This document shows positions 35,133 to 46,405 of a stretch of 64,000 bases of DNA, one piece after another (position 1 is the first letter of the stretch; each line of letters begins with the position of its first letter). This stretch comes from Albifimbria verrucaria (taxonomy: Eukaryota; Ascomycota; Sordariomycetes; Hypocreales; Stachybotryaceae), in the NCBI GenBank assembly GCA_020081605.1, contig JAHREC010000049.1:4402001-4466000 (forward strand), given 5' to 3'. The notes beneath the pieces are model-generated. The model was not told where the DNA came from. It saw only the letters and a program-made list of their open reading frames with translations, and ran no database searches. A program made the position numbers and the translations under genes.

Positions 35133-35677
35133 ATGCGTCCGTCAGCCATTCTTCCTACCTTTTTCGGCCTCGCAGCAGCAGGTATCAACAGCATCACCTT
35201 CACTGGCACAGGCTGCGCTGCTGGGACTGCTGCACCGCAAATTGCTTCTGACGGCTTGTCTGGCAACCTCATCTTCGACACGTACCGTGTCCTAGGCACA
35301 ACTTCCAGCAAGGACTGTGCCATCACTGTTGGATGGACCCCTCCTGCTGGCTGGTCTCGTGCTTCTGCACAAACCAACTACCGCGGGTTTACTGATGTCG
35401 CAGCTGGTGCTACTGGCAAATTTACCAGTCCAGTAAGTTGACCTCTTTACGAAATTATACACCCTCGAGGATGAACTGTTGCTTAACTTTGCCGCAGGGC
35501 GGCGTTCGCACCTTCAATGGAGCATTTAACAATGACTGGACTATAACTGAAACACGGTCTGTCTCGGGCAGTCAAACAATCACCTTCAATACGGTCGCGG
35601 CCCTTAGTGGCCCCATAGACCCTACTGACACGATTGTGGTAAGTTTTCCGCAGTCACCAGCCATATGTATCGCCTAA
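35133..35677 (+). CDS. DUF4360-like secreted protein
   Basis: A small secreted protein. The signal peptide is MRPSAILPTFFGLAAAG and the mature protein opens INSITFTGTGCAAGTAA, the typical start of the DUF4360 family (about 200-residue secreted proteins of fungi and bacteria, function unknown). Further family marks are LIFDTYRVL, KDCAITVGWTPPAGW and TNYRGFTDVAAGATGKF. An intron at 35433-35497 (GTAAGT donor, CCGCAG acceptor) joins to GGVRTFNGAFNNDW. Two exons of 300 and 180 bases keep an open 159-residue frame, a little short for the family. The true C-terminus may lie beyond a further intron, since a GTAAGT occurs at 35640-35645. Confidence 0.75.
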
Positions 35678-36746
35678 CTGTATATTTTTAGCTGTTTTCA
35701 TTTGATATTGGGTTCGCTCAGGCATAATATTGGGGAATTTTCGGGTAAACAGGATAGCTGAGTCTCCAGACCTACTGGTTAATGAGCGTATAGATCAAAG
35801 AAAAATGCCGTTATCCAAGTAGATAGTTGTCCTAATTCAATAGAATCTAAGCTTCCTCATGCATTTCGCAAGAACTAGTATGTGCTTGATCAGCATATCA
35901 AGAGCAAGTTGATACAGCTCAGCCATAAACCCAATTCGGGCGAGATATCGTACAACTAACATGGTTTTGGTCACCTAGGTAACCCCTATCTGTACTTTAG
36001 AGGCAGATGCCTGTAAAATAACTTTAAAAAGTTTAGATTTAATATGGGAAAACATATTCCTACAACATAAATACGTAACGTCCTTGTGCTCTCCCTGTAT
36101 CGGCTTGCGTGTTGTGCCTTGAAGGGTTTCTCATGATTCCTGGTGGTTTCTCAGTACCGTGTCCTATATTCCTCAATACTTTACATTCATATGATTTATA
36201 TCTTCTGTCCCCATCCTAGACACTAAACGACGTATTAGTTTAGTTTTAGTAGTTCAGCATTAGTGAAACATGCTTTTAACAAATGCGAAGCGACCATTAT
36301 ATCGCTTGGGATAAGCGGCGCACTTTTATGTCATTCTAGTTATTCATAGAAACCTTGACATGGCAGTGCAATTTGCTTGTATGTATATGGCATGCCGGGG
36401 TGCAATGAATATCCTTTCGCATCAGTCGAGGAGGACCATGGGAGACGACGTCTTCATCTACCAGTCATCAAGCCGCTGTTTTATTGATGTGGATCCCTAT
36501 CACACCCGTGTAGCTCCAATTTTCTTACAGTGAAGTTACTAGTTAATGATACTAAGATCATGCCATAGCTCACCAAGATTCTCAATGTGATTTAGGGCGG
36601 AATTTCTATTATTCCGTTGGCTTGTTTTGGTCCGTGTTCACTGCAATCCCGATTATAATCTTGTATCTCTTAAATACAATGGATAAAGCCTTGACTTATT
36701 ATCCATAACTTCCATCTGTTATAACGGAATCGTATGCACTCATGGC
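35678..36746. other. AT-rich intergenic region
   Basis: No supportable gene. It contains the 5' region of the ankyrin gene. Confidence 0.6.
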
Positions 36747-38822
36747 ATGATGTATGCAGAGAGTTTTCTCCAAACAGCGTTTTCGGCAGAAGATGAGAAC
36801 AACGACCATGACCTAGTCGACGACCAGGCAACTTTCCAAGCGTGTGACCAACGGGACAATACAATTGACTGCTATGCACTTCACGAGCAGCTATCTCAAA
36901 CACACTTGGATAATTATTGCGAGAAAAGGACATATAGCGTTGAAGCAAGATTGGCAATGCTCATCGCTATATTGCCAAGGTGTGACACTAGCAAGAACAT
37001 CATTGATATATCCATGAACTCTCGGACTAAAGATGCCTCTGGGGCGCGTACTTGAATGCTATGAACAAAATTCTCGAAAAAGATAAACCTGTTTCATTCC
37101 AGGGAGCGTTCTCAACCTCACTTTGTTGCATTATGTAGCCTACCATGGCCACACACAACTAGCAGAGCATTTGATTAAAGAGGGGTGCGATGTGAACCCC
37201 AGAGAGTACCAATTTGGATGGACTCCTCTCCATCTTGCTGCATTAGGTGGCCATGAAGCATTGGCTAAGCTGCTACTCGAGAAATCCGCCCACGCAAACG
37301 TGCAGGACACAATGATCGGTTGGACGCCTATTCACTGCGCAGCAGTGGAGGGCCACAGAAACATCATCAAGCTTTTAAGCGAGCATGGCTGCGATGCATC
37401 ACGAAAGGATAAATTCAACTGGACTGCATTACAAGTTGCACATCTAACGGATAAAAAGAAAAGAGTTGGTCTTTTGCGTGAAGAATCTGACCCACCTTTG
37501 CAGGTATTGCCGCCCATGAAGCCACTGCATGCCGTTGCTGCTTATGGCTCACAAGCTGTAGCGCATCTGCTCTTCACATTCCAGGGAATTGAGTTACTTT
37601 CCATACCATGGATCTCAACCACCGACTCAACCAATCGGTTTCCACCAGTTGACGTGGAGGGTCGCACGTTACTCCACGTGGCTGTACGCTGCAATCGAAA
37701 GATCATAGTGGAACAACTGTTGCATATGTTCGATGTTGAGGAGCAAGACAAAGCTGGAAACAACGCTCTTCATCATGCTGTGCAAGCAGGTTGCATGGAC
37801 CTGGCCCGTGTTCTGGTAGAAAGAGGGGCGAAATGTGGTGCGACCAATAATCATTTGCAGACCATTCTGCACCTGGCTGCCAAGTCAGGACGAGAAGATG
37901 TTTTTGCTCTTTTGTCTAAGGATGATGACATTGACATCACCGACAAAGATGGAAGAACTCCTCTGATGTTGGCTGCCATGAGTGGGCGTTTGGCCATGTT
38001 CAAGAGACTTGCAAGCAATGGCGCTAACCCGAGGCATTTGGACAACGTGCTGCAGACTCCGCTTGCATACGCTTGTAAAGCAGGACATCTGCAAATAGTA
38101 CAGCAGTTGGTCGCGACTGGAGTTCTCCCATATGATGATGAATCGAAATATTCCCCTATGGATTATGCTGTGCAAGCAAGGCATGTTGGCATTGTTTCTC
38201 ATTTATTGAATCACGGAGCATCTGCGACTAAGACCACTATGAACTGTGGTCTCCTTTATTCAGCTGTCATACATAAAGACATAGAAATTGTCCGTCTTCT
38301 TATTGCCAGCGGTGCAGACATTGATGAATTAGAGGAGCGAGGACGAACGCCCCTATTTTATGCATGCAGGCAAGGTTCATTTGATATGGTCAACGCCTTG
38401 CTTAGTATGAATGCCAACATTAACCACCTCGACTGGTCCGGGCAATCACCTCTATCTGTTGCTGCGGAATATAAGTACGAAGCACTTATCCTGCAGCTGC
38501 TCGAAGCAGGGGCAAATGCGGAGGTAACCATCAAAGGCGAGCCTTTGGTTGTTTGGGGGCCAAGTCTTGGTGTTCAGGACTTGTTGAGTGGTTAATTAAT
38601 AAAGGAGCTAACCTTAATACCGTGGATGATAACCATCGTTCACTCATTAGTCTCGCTGCGGAAAATGGAGACGCCAGTATTGTCGAATTTCTTATGGAGC
38701 AAGGAGCAGATGTTTCACTGAAGGATCGTTTTGGGGCAACAGCACTCTCATTGGCGATACAAAATGAGCACGATGAAATTGTAGATCTCTTAACATCAGA
38801 TGATAACAGAGAAGAATATTAG
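36747..38822 (+). CDS. Ankyrin-repeat protein
   Basis: Starts MMYAESFLQTAFSAEDENND, an acidic N-terminus without a recognised domain, then an intron at 37048-37102. From about 37.1 kb to the stop it is built almost wholly of ankyrin repeats, roughly a dozen. Clear copies include GWTPLHLAALGGHEALAKLL, GWTPIHCAAVEGHRNIIKLL, GNNALHHAVQAGCMDLARVL, GRTPLMLAAMSGRLAMFKRL and GRTPLFYACRQGSFDMVNAL. A G5 run at 38555-38559 is one base short; with it the repeats continue to GATALSLAIQNEHDEIVDLL and the stop at 38822, about 673 residues. I see no NACHT, kinase or PNP domain, so this is a stand-alone scaffold or a truncated member of a multidomain family. Partner and role are unknown. Confidence 0.85.
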
Positions 38823-39616
38823 TTTGTTCAAAGTCAGTATGCGTTGTGCGTATGGAACCTCGCCAGAGTCTTGTTTCCTATCCATGGCGGAAATGTCCAA
38901 CAGCCAATACCAATCAGATAACCTTACTGATGTTAATCACATGAGAATATGGCTTGAAATGTACTACAGATAGACCAAAACGCCGCTTGTTGACTTTTCG
39001 GGGCGCTAGAGACAATATGTTCTCATTGATACTGATGAAGACCGTTAAACAGGCAGTGTAAGCTAAATCGTCAAATCCACGGGTGAACAAACCCATTAAA
39101 AAACATACTAGATATCCAAACGAGGTTTCCTTATTCCCTTCTTGTTGTTGCTTGAATTGTCCTTACCACTGGGTAGCACTCTCAGTCAGGCTAGAAAAAC
39201 CTATTCTTCAAATGGCCTAATTTAATTTAGATCGATTACTATTACAAATCATCATTAACTCATCAGTAACCTTTAGATGGCTCATCAATCTATTGAGGGT
39301 CGATGAGTGAGCGCATATATCTTTTATGCTAAAGATATGTGAATGACATTATGATAAATTTTGTTAGTGTAACTGGATATCGTGAAGTACGGGACAGAAA
39401 ACCACACACTTGAGCGCGTATTGAGGAGACAGTAAACGAGGAGTAGAGCGGGCTCAAACATTTATGATGGTCAATGCGGGAAGTCTGTCTATTCGAATTG
39501 TAAGGCTTCGGATCTTCATACTGAAACTGAACAGCTGACAATCATCCTACCACTGTTTATTGTTGAGAAGAGTGGAGGAGGGCTAATATTTTCTATACCG
39601 AACACACTTTTATCTC
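38823..39616. other. Intergenic region
   Basis: Convergent 3' ends flank this stretch. Nothing recognisable. Confidence 0.6.
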
Positions 39617-41093
39617 CTAATCTATTACATTGTCTCGAAGGTTAAATAATGCGGCCAGAACTTCAGCTGTATTAGTTCTCAGGCCCGAGTGATAAAATGC
39701 GTTGGTCTCCCATGTCTTGATGCCGTTGACAAGATTTGCTGTCTCCTTAGCGTATTCATAGTCGACATACAGGTCATTTAGGTACGATGCAGCGTAAACG
39801 GGGACCTTATTCCTAGCAAGCTGCTCTTTATCATATATATGTGCCCAGTCATTAACAGCAGCCAGCTTGTTAGCAACACCCTTTAGAGGAATGAGTTCAG
39901 GGTACGTGTCGAAAAAGAATGGGAAGATATTCTCGCCCGAAAAGAGCAAGGGCTGGCTAGAATTATTTAAAGCCGAGCTATTTGAAGACAGCCAAGAAAA
40001 GATTCCAAGGTCTCTAGCGACTCGGTCAGAAGCCCAATTCGACACATCATTTGGCCCATTACAGTAAATAGCTTCGTGAAGTATCGCGTATATGATGTTG
40101 GTGTCGAATGTGGTAAAAGTCTCCATCGGGACAAGAGATGCTCGGGAGAGGAAACCGAACTGGTCTAATGAGATCTTAAGATTCATGATGGTTTTATGAA
40201 CTGAATCAAAGCCACCAGCGCCGCCAAAGTCGATACCGATGGTCATGAGGCGAGGAACAGTAAGGCTGCCACCAGCCGGGAGGTCGACGCTACCGCCCTG
40301 GCTCTCGATGTAGCTAGCCACTTGACGGACGTTCCGGATATCTTCGGGGAATTTTTTATAGTAGGCCTCATTACGCTTCAGAACTCGTGGGTACAGGGAC
40401 TCGTACACCTTTTGTGCTGATTTCCCAACAGGAGCTAAACCTCCTGTGAGGAATACCTCCCGCAAGCCTTCAGGGTGAAAGGAGAGGTAGCTAAGGCTGA
40501 TGAAGCCGCCATATGATTGACCAAAAATAGACCACTTGGCCTGGCTCTCCGACAAGCCCTTTGTTAGGGCTTTTCTCACAGCCTCACAATCGCGCACTGT
40601 GTTATCCTGGCGCATAAGGCGTAGATACTTGACCTGAGCATCCTCCCCACCCTCTAGCTGGTTCAACATCTTGGTTGACACGGGGTGCTGTAACCAGTGC
40701 CGCGGTGATCCAGGTAAAGGACCTGGTAGCCACGCTCCAGAGCGGTGCTCGTAAGAGGGTGGTCTTGGGGTTCTCGGTTGCCAAATCCGGGGCCTCCTTC
40801 GAGATATACCATGTACGGCAACTCAGAACTCTCATTCGCGTCATCAGACTGCACGATAGGAACCTTATATCCTGTGACAGAGCGTCCGAATAGCGTAATA
40901 GTCTCTCCTCCGGGTTGTCATAGTCTAGTGGCACCTTGAATAATAGTTCGGTGACGCGCAAAGGGCCCGGGACAATGTGAGCCTTTCTGCTGACGATCTC
41001 AGCGGCCGGGATAGACTGGGCGGTGGCCGCTACAGTAACGGTAAAACAGAGCAAGGTGGGGAGCCATGAGACCATCTTGGCAAATCTAGACAT
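39617..41093 (-). CDS. Secreted prolyl aminopeptidase-like S33 hydrolase
   Basis: Alpha/beta hydrolase of the proline iminopeptidase (S33) family, which removes N-terminal proline from peptides. ATGs at 41093 and 41075 both lead into a signal peptide (MVSWLPTLLCFTVTVAATAQ). Then come VPLDYDNPEERLLRY, the oxyanion segment YLEGGPGFGNREPQDHPL, LYLDHRGTGYSTP, and the nucleophile elbow FGQSYGGFISLSYLSFHPEG with Ser in GQSYGG. A cap and the C-terminal part (WAHIYDKEQLARNKVPVYAA) follow, with a possible His in NAFYHSGLRTN. Two breaks, at AA (40889-40890) and at the GGGG run 40682-40685, are each one base short; corrected length is about 492 residues. The Asp/His of the triad are assigned only by position. 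Confidence 0.82.
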
Positions 41094-42117
41094 GGGAAAG
41101 ACTTTGATCATCAGCATGATAAGAAGACACGGGCTCGAGAGTATATAAAGGCAAGAGTTATATACCTGGTGGAAGCGGGAAATGTATGGACCCTGTAATA
41201 AACGGCCAGTGAAGTTATAGCTAAGGTCCCAACCCCTCACTACCCCTGTATAACTTACTGCTAGAAATGCACCCAAGAGGCTGCTTGTTGTGGGTTTTGT
41301 CCTGCTCACCTTGGCACAGGGAGCACTGTTACTGTAAGTTGACGCGACCTTCCATAAAGAGTCAAGCTACGTAGGTAGATCTGAAGGAGTGACATAAGCA
41401 CTAATTTACTGCAGCAATGACTCCAAACCCTTTTTATCAGTAGTGCAGCCTTATTTCTGAGACTCTGCAGTTCCATATCCTAACCGTCAGCTTTGCTCGA
41501 GAGTCAAATCCAAGGAATCATTGAGTTTTTGTCGTTACGCCGACATGCCTTATCTGTTCTTTGGTCAGAATAAGAGATATTGAGGGAACCCCAACAGACC
41601 TCACCGTAGCTGTGATTTGTGTTATAAGAGCACAGTAAGTAGTTATAGGTAACACTCCTAAGATTTATTCCACCACAGCAACGCAACACGGTTGAACCGT
41701 CTGCCAGGTCTCCAGTGATTACTGCACGGTTTAATGAGTTTTTATTGTCAGATGACTACACAGACCTGGCTCATTTGAAGTTTTACGAAGCAACTAGAAA
41801 CCTAGAACCTTTTGATCATGATGCCATAATTTAACTGAACATTGAGAGCTCACCTTTCTTGAAGTATCGTATCTCCCGTGACACATTTCGGAAGGATAGT
41901 GTTATAAGAACTCTGAGCAATGTGCTAAGATAATACATTATCAGGACTGCTAATGAAACCCGCGACTGCCATTTTCTTCCGAGAAGTTTTTGTACTTAGA
42001 TTACAAACTGAGATAGAACCCTTTATTACGCCTTAACGATACGCTTCACGAGATTTTCTAACCTATCTACCGAAGCACTTATCTCTAGTTCCAGCCACTG
42101 CCGTGCCTTTTCCGTAA
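41094..42117. other. Intergenic region
   Basis: Upstream region of the S33 hydrolase. No other gene seen. Confidence 0.55.
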
Positions 42118-42585
42118 TCATCTCCCATGAATTCTTTTTGGGGCTCGTTGTCTTTTCAGATACACTGCAGCGCGAGCAGTAGCCACGGGCGTTTCATTTT
42201 TCTTTTGGTTTTGCGTTCCCAATGGAGATACCACAGTGACAATATGCTTTGAGACACCAAGGGGTGAGAGCAATTCTTGCATCGCAGCCCATTTGCCACT
42301 AAAAGTCAGCAAAGCGACGAGGTCCCTGGGAACATCCTCTAGTAGGGACTGGTTCAGAGCAAACCAAGAGCTTTTTGGGTAGTTTCTGCGAGTCTAACGG
42401 ATTAATATGATTATTATCGCTGCTATTTTGTGTATGATGTTCATTGTATAAATATTGCCGCGAGGTTGACGTACATGAGCCTTGGAAAAGGACAACAAAA
42501 TATGCTCTTGATCAGGTACTTGTTGTAACGTGGATTTCAGGCTATGGGTAACCAGCCAGCAACTCGTCATCTGAAGGCTTTTCAT
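42118..42585 (-). CDS. Possible small two-exon gene, unknown
   Basis: Exon 1 begins MKSLQMTSCWLVTHSLKSTL at 42585. A plausible intron (42394-42474, GTACGT donor, CGTTAG acceptor) joins to a second exon with NYPKSSWFALNQSLLEDVPR and TFSGKWAAMQELLSPLGVSK, ending at 42118 with a basic tail (KRQRAPKRIHGR). The spliced frame is open over about 128 codons and has protein-like composition, but I do not recognise a family. It might be a relic of a larger gene. Confidence 0.25.
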
Positions 42586-42887
42586 AATTTAGGGCGCAGT
42601 GTGCGAACAAAGTAAGCATGTAACAGTCCTTGATTAGATGCTGCAGCTTGGTTCCTAATGAGTCAAGCTCGAAAAAGCCCATATCACCAGGCTCCTCTAA
42701 CTTTGTTTGTTATCGCTGGCGTTCGTTTATCTATCTTAGCGATGCTAAACTTCAAGTGACTCTTTATGTTGTGATACGGCTTGTCCGGCCATTGAATGTT
42801 CACTCGATGTCCTACTATGAGTCCCGTGATACTGTCTCCCTGCTTCATCTGGAAAACCTTTTGCTGTACCATTTATAAGTCACTACT

Positions 42888-43163
42888 CTATTCCAGTTTA
42901 TTCCAATATTTCTTCACAAGAATATTTCCAACTCGAGAAGCCATTGAACACTTACATCTTCTACGTACAAGAAACTCAGCTCCTGCCAGCAGAACAACAC
43001 CCACAATATCTGCCCCGACTCCAATTCCAATGCTCATGCTCTTCATCAGGCTATTTGACTTGACCCTATCTGATAGAATCGGTTCTTCGGCTCCATTGCC
43101 CTGTTTCACAATTGGTGGAGAAGCATTGGGGACATGACTTAGCATACCAGAAGGAGACGCCAT
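42888..43163 (-). CDS. Possible small single-pass membrane protein
   Basis: A 91-codon frame starting MASPSGMLSHVPNASPPIVK. It has one Gly/Val-rich membrane segment (SIGIGVGADIVGVVLLAGAE) followed by a basic stop-transfer RRRCKC, the usual layout of fungal cell-surface sensors and WSC-type proteins. The long Ser/Thr-rich ectodomain expected for those is absent, so this could be the last exon of a lost gene. Function unknown. Confidence 0.3.
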   Translation of the reverse strand: MASPSGMLSHVPNASPPIVKQGNGAEEPILSDRVKSNSLMKSMSIGIGVGADIVGVVLLAGAEFLVRRRCKCSMASRVGNILVKKYWNKLE

Positions 43164-44390
43164 ATGGTTTGTCTGTGTCGTTAAGAATGATATATTTGAA
43201 TCATAGAATGGGTTCGAACCTCACTCGGGAGAATCTGGACTGGTTGGAATGCGAATCTTGAATGTGTTTAGTAAGCATGCACTCTCAATTGCGGAGGTTC
43301 TGGAAAAGCTTTCCCCACCGTAGTGGGTTCATCAGCATTGAGAACCCGTAGACAGGATCTCGGTCCTATTTAAAAAGTCCGAGGATACTCATGACGTTAC
43401 TTGCATTAAACTGGACGAGGACGCCTACTGTGGTGTTGTCCCTGGCATCTCGCAGCCTAAGGTAATACACCCTTAACGGCTAATGTTCGCTCGAAACCCC
43501 TATGTATGCCAACGAGTCTTCGGGAATACTTGTGTGGTATTAATATGAATGAACTCTAGGATGGTTTCCTCACAGCCTTGAACTCACCAGCGAGATTCTG
43601 TCCTCTGACGTCAGGTAGGATTTTGTTTAGGAGCAGCTTCACAGTCCCCGAGAGATACGACCCTTGGAGACTCTTACCACGGTACTTAATATCCTAAGTC
43701 TTCTTTTTCTCATGCAGTCGGGATATTAGTCTCATTATCATAGCAGATGCCCTTGAACAGCACACTATGGGGGTCAACACAAATTCTAAGTGACAATTCG
43801 AGGCAGATGCTGGTCCATGACTTCTTAAAGAAGAGAAAGATGGTAATCTATCTTGTCTCATTTTGAAATGTACGAAAAGGGTTATTTTATTGAATAAGGT
43901 GAGGATTTAGCTCTACCTCTATATAAGCCAGGTGATCTATGAAATGATCCTCGTGTTTTACTTTTCAACACTTCATCAGTCTACAATGCTGACAGACGCT
44001 TGGAATGATTAGAAACTTAGGAAACGGAGACGACGAAAAGATTCTAAGGAATACTATTCCTCGTTGGCTTGCCAATACTGGTTTGTTGATATTTGTCATT
44101 CTTCAAAATATTTCATGCTCTTCTTTACCTTTCAGCTCCACCCATCTCATTATCCAGGAGTGCATTTTTACCTCAACAGAGAAGGCTAACTTATTTCATT
44201 ATAGCTTTAAATATCACAATCACATGAATATATGCCTCTACGAATTTATTCTTCCTCTAAGTCATAGGAATTTCTTTGGAATTTGAAACCAGAAGCTGAT
44301 AGCATGAGAAGTATATCAACAACCTGACAAGAATTTATATTGATAACTTAAACAACATAGCTTACGTTCAGAAGTTCAGTAAGAAACTGA
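43164..44390. other. Intergenic region
   Basis: No supportable gene. The 93-codon frame at 44005-44286 (+) is AT-rich and lacks conserved motifs. Confidence 0.55.
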
Positions 44391-45141
44391 TCAACTAACG
44401 GTAATAGTGCTAGTCCCACTTGGCAACTGGTTTCCGTTGGCAAATGCTTCAGTAACCATAAACATATTCTGCTCGAAATTACCCAGGCGATACCCTAACC
44501 TAGCCCAGGCATCGAAATGGTTGCCTGTGGTGATTGTCCCACTGACATCACCAACTTTCTTCTCAGCCTGGCTTCTCACAGAGAAGTATTGTGTAAAGGT
44601 CCTAGTGCCTTCGATCGACGGTTTGTTTATGCGTTGAGCAGTGTAAAGGGCATAATTGGCTCCATCAGAAGTAAAGTTGCCTCGTAGGGTCCATGGCTCG
44701 CCTGGTGCAAGCACATCCCATGACTCAACAATATAATATTCGATGAGGGGATTACGAGTCCATCCATACAAGGAGAGATAGCCAGGACCTTTGGGGTTGT
44801 ACTGTCCCTGGTATCTTACAGTCCTGCGTTGCGTTGTTAGCAGCGTCCACAAGTACATTTTCTTTAAATCCAGGCCAAACTCACTTTCTACCTGCTCCCC
44901 AACCGGTTCCAGCTACCATGCCGCCGCCGGACTGTCCGTTCCATGAACAAGAATATCTTCCACCTCCCTGCTGTTGACAATTAAATTGCCCCTGTCCTTC
45001 AGTCCACCACTGCCATGGGAAATACTGGCGCGTGGCAAGGCTGTTAGGCTCCAGTGATCCCAGGCCAGTAGCACTGGGGGCGGTAATGGCATTAGGAACG
45101 AGGGCCAGAACAACACCCACGATAGCCGTAAGGGATACCAT
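44391..45141 (-). CDS. GH11 endo-1,4-beta-xylanase
   Basis: Secreted glycoside hydrolase family 11 enzyme, which cleaves xylan by a retaining mechanism. The ATG at 45139-45141 gives a signal peptide (MVSLTAIVGVVLALVPNAIT). The N-terminal beta strands are seen as GGRYSCSWNGQSGGGMVAGT. The intron 44824-44884 (GTGAGT donor) joins to TVRYQGQYNPKGPGYLSLYG and then to the hallmark TRNPLIEYYIVESWDVLAPG, where the Glu before YYIVE is the nucleophile. QRINKPSIEGTRTFTQYFSV and GNHFDAWARLGYRLGNFEQN follow. The acid/base Glu is in FMVTEAFANG. Exons total 690 bases, an intact 229-residue frame, usual for the family. A TATA box lies upstream. It fits plant-biomass or plant-associated growth. Confidence 0.9.
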
Positions 45142-45209
45142 GATTTCTGTTTGGAGACGCAGTGCGATCGGGTGACTTGATTCTCGAATATTCACGTTTT
45201 ATGTTCCCT

Positions 45210-45216
45210 CTTTATA
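45210..45216 (-). promoter_or_regulatory. TATA box of GH11 gene
   Basis: TATAAAG on the minus strand, about 70 bases upstream of the start codon. Confidence 0.5.
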
Positions 45217-46394
45217 CCCTAAATAATGAGAACTGTGCGAAATGTTGAGAGAGGATGCTTTGAATATCATGCTTAGGATAGGAGAAGTCTAGGCTATTTA
45301 TCCATGACAGTCGAGCCAAAGGCAAAAGCAGTGTACTCGGAACTGTGTTCCAGCAAATTACCGACATTTCGGATGTAGTCTTCACATCGGACCTTTAGCA
45401 ATTGGATGGCGGGAACCGGATCTTAACGAAGGCATAAAGGCGATCCAATAAAGCGCCCCAATCAAACATCACGGTCACACATTTTAACATGGTAAAAACC
45501 CGGGTACATCGGCAATGCGACAGCCAAGGCTGGAGTATGTCGGCACTTGGTTGTCAGATCGACATTCCCCGCTCCCTGAAGGTGGCTAAATAATGTTATG
45601 GCGGCGCGTGAGCTATGTATAATTATCCGCTGGTGAAGATTGCTTTTAAAATTCTAGTGGATATTTAAGTCATAATAGCCCAACGAATCATATCCACTAT
45701 ATATAAATGAAGTCTTTCTTTCTTCCATCAAAGAAATTCTGCCTCTGGTTTAAATTAGGCTCAAAACAACCCCCAGCTGACCGGCCCGCCCGTTCGCCCG
45801 GTAGTAACCCGTTCTGGGCATACGGAACTATATCCGATCGACTGATTGAACATTACTGAGACTATATCTAACATGGCTTGTCTTCCGGAACCGGATTAGC
45901 CAGATATGTGGGACGCCATTATTTCCGACGACTCATCGTTGGATTTCATGTTAGTGTTTAGCTCCTTATGAGGCTGGGAAACAAAAAGAAATCAAGCTTG
46001 GAGTGAATGGGGTATGTGGCAATCCCAGAAAGCTTTTGATCCGCAATGCCAATCTGCCTCCTTAAAAGCCTGTAGAATGTGACCCGCTTGTTTCTGTGCT
46101 GGTTCTCATCAGGCATGCTTAAGGAAGCGAGAACATATACACCAGCTTGGGAACTAGCTGCAATGCTCAATAGGAGATGATTGATGAGAGATAAGCGGAA
46201 CGCATGAAGTATGAAGAAATCGTCAATCATGAAGAATCTATGCTATACGTATCCTCGTGTGCACCGACAGTGGTGGAATTACAAAAGACGTTGTCCATGT
46301 TAGCCCTGATAAATGATCTCTCTCAGCTCGCATGAGTCACTTTCGATTCGTCGCCTTTCGCTGAATCCGCCTTGAAATCGAATTCTCCCGCTAT

Positions 46395-46405
46395 AAAAAA
46401 AAAAA
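46395..46405 (+). repeat. A11 homopolymer
   Basis: Eleven A in a row, read directly; the longest homopolymer I noticed in the window. Confidence 0.85.

Noticed and set aside
43205..43220. GGTTCGAACC resembling a tRNA T-loop
   Set aside because: No acceptor, D or anticodon arm can be placed around it on either strand.
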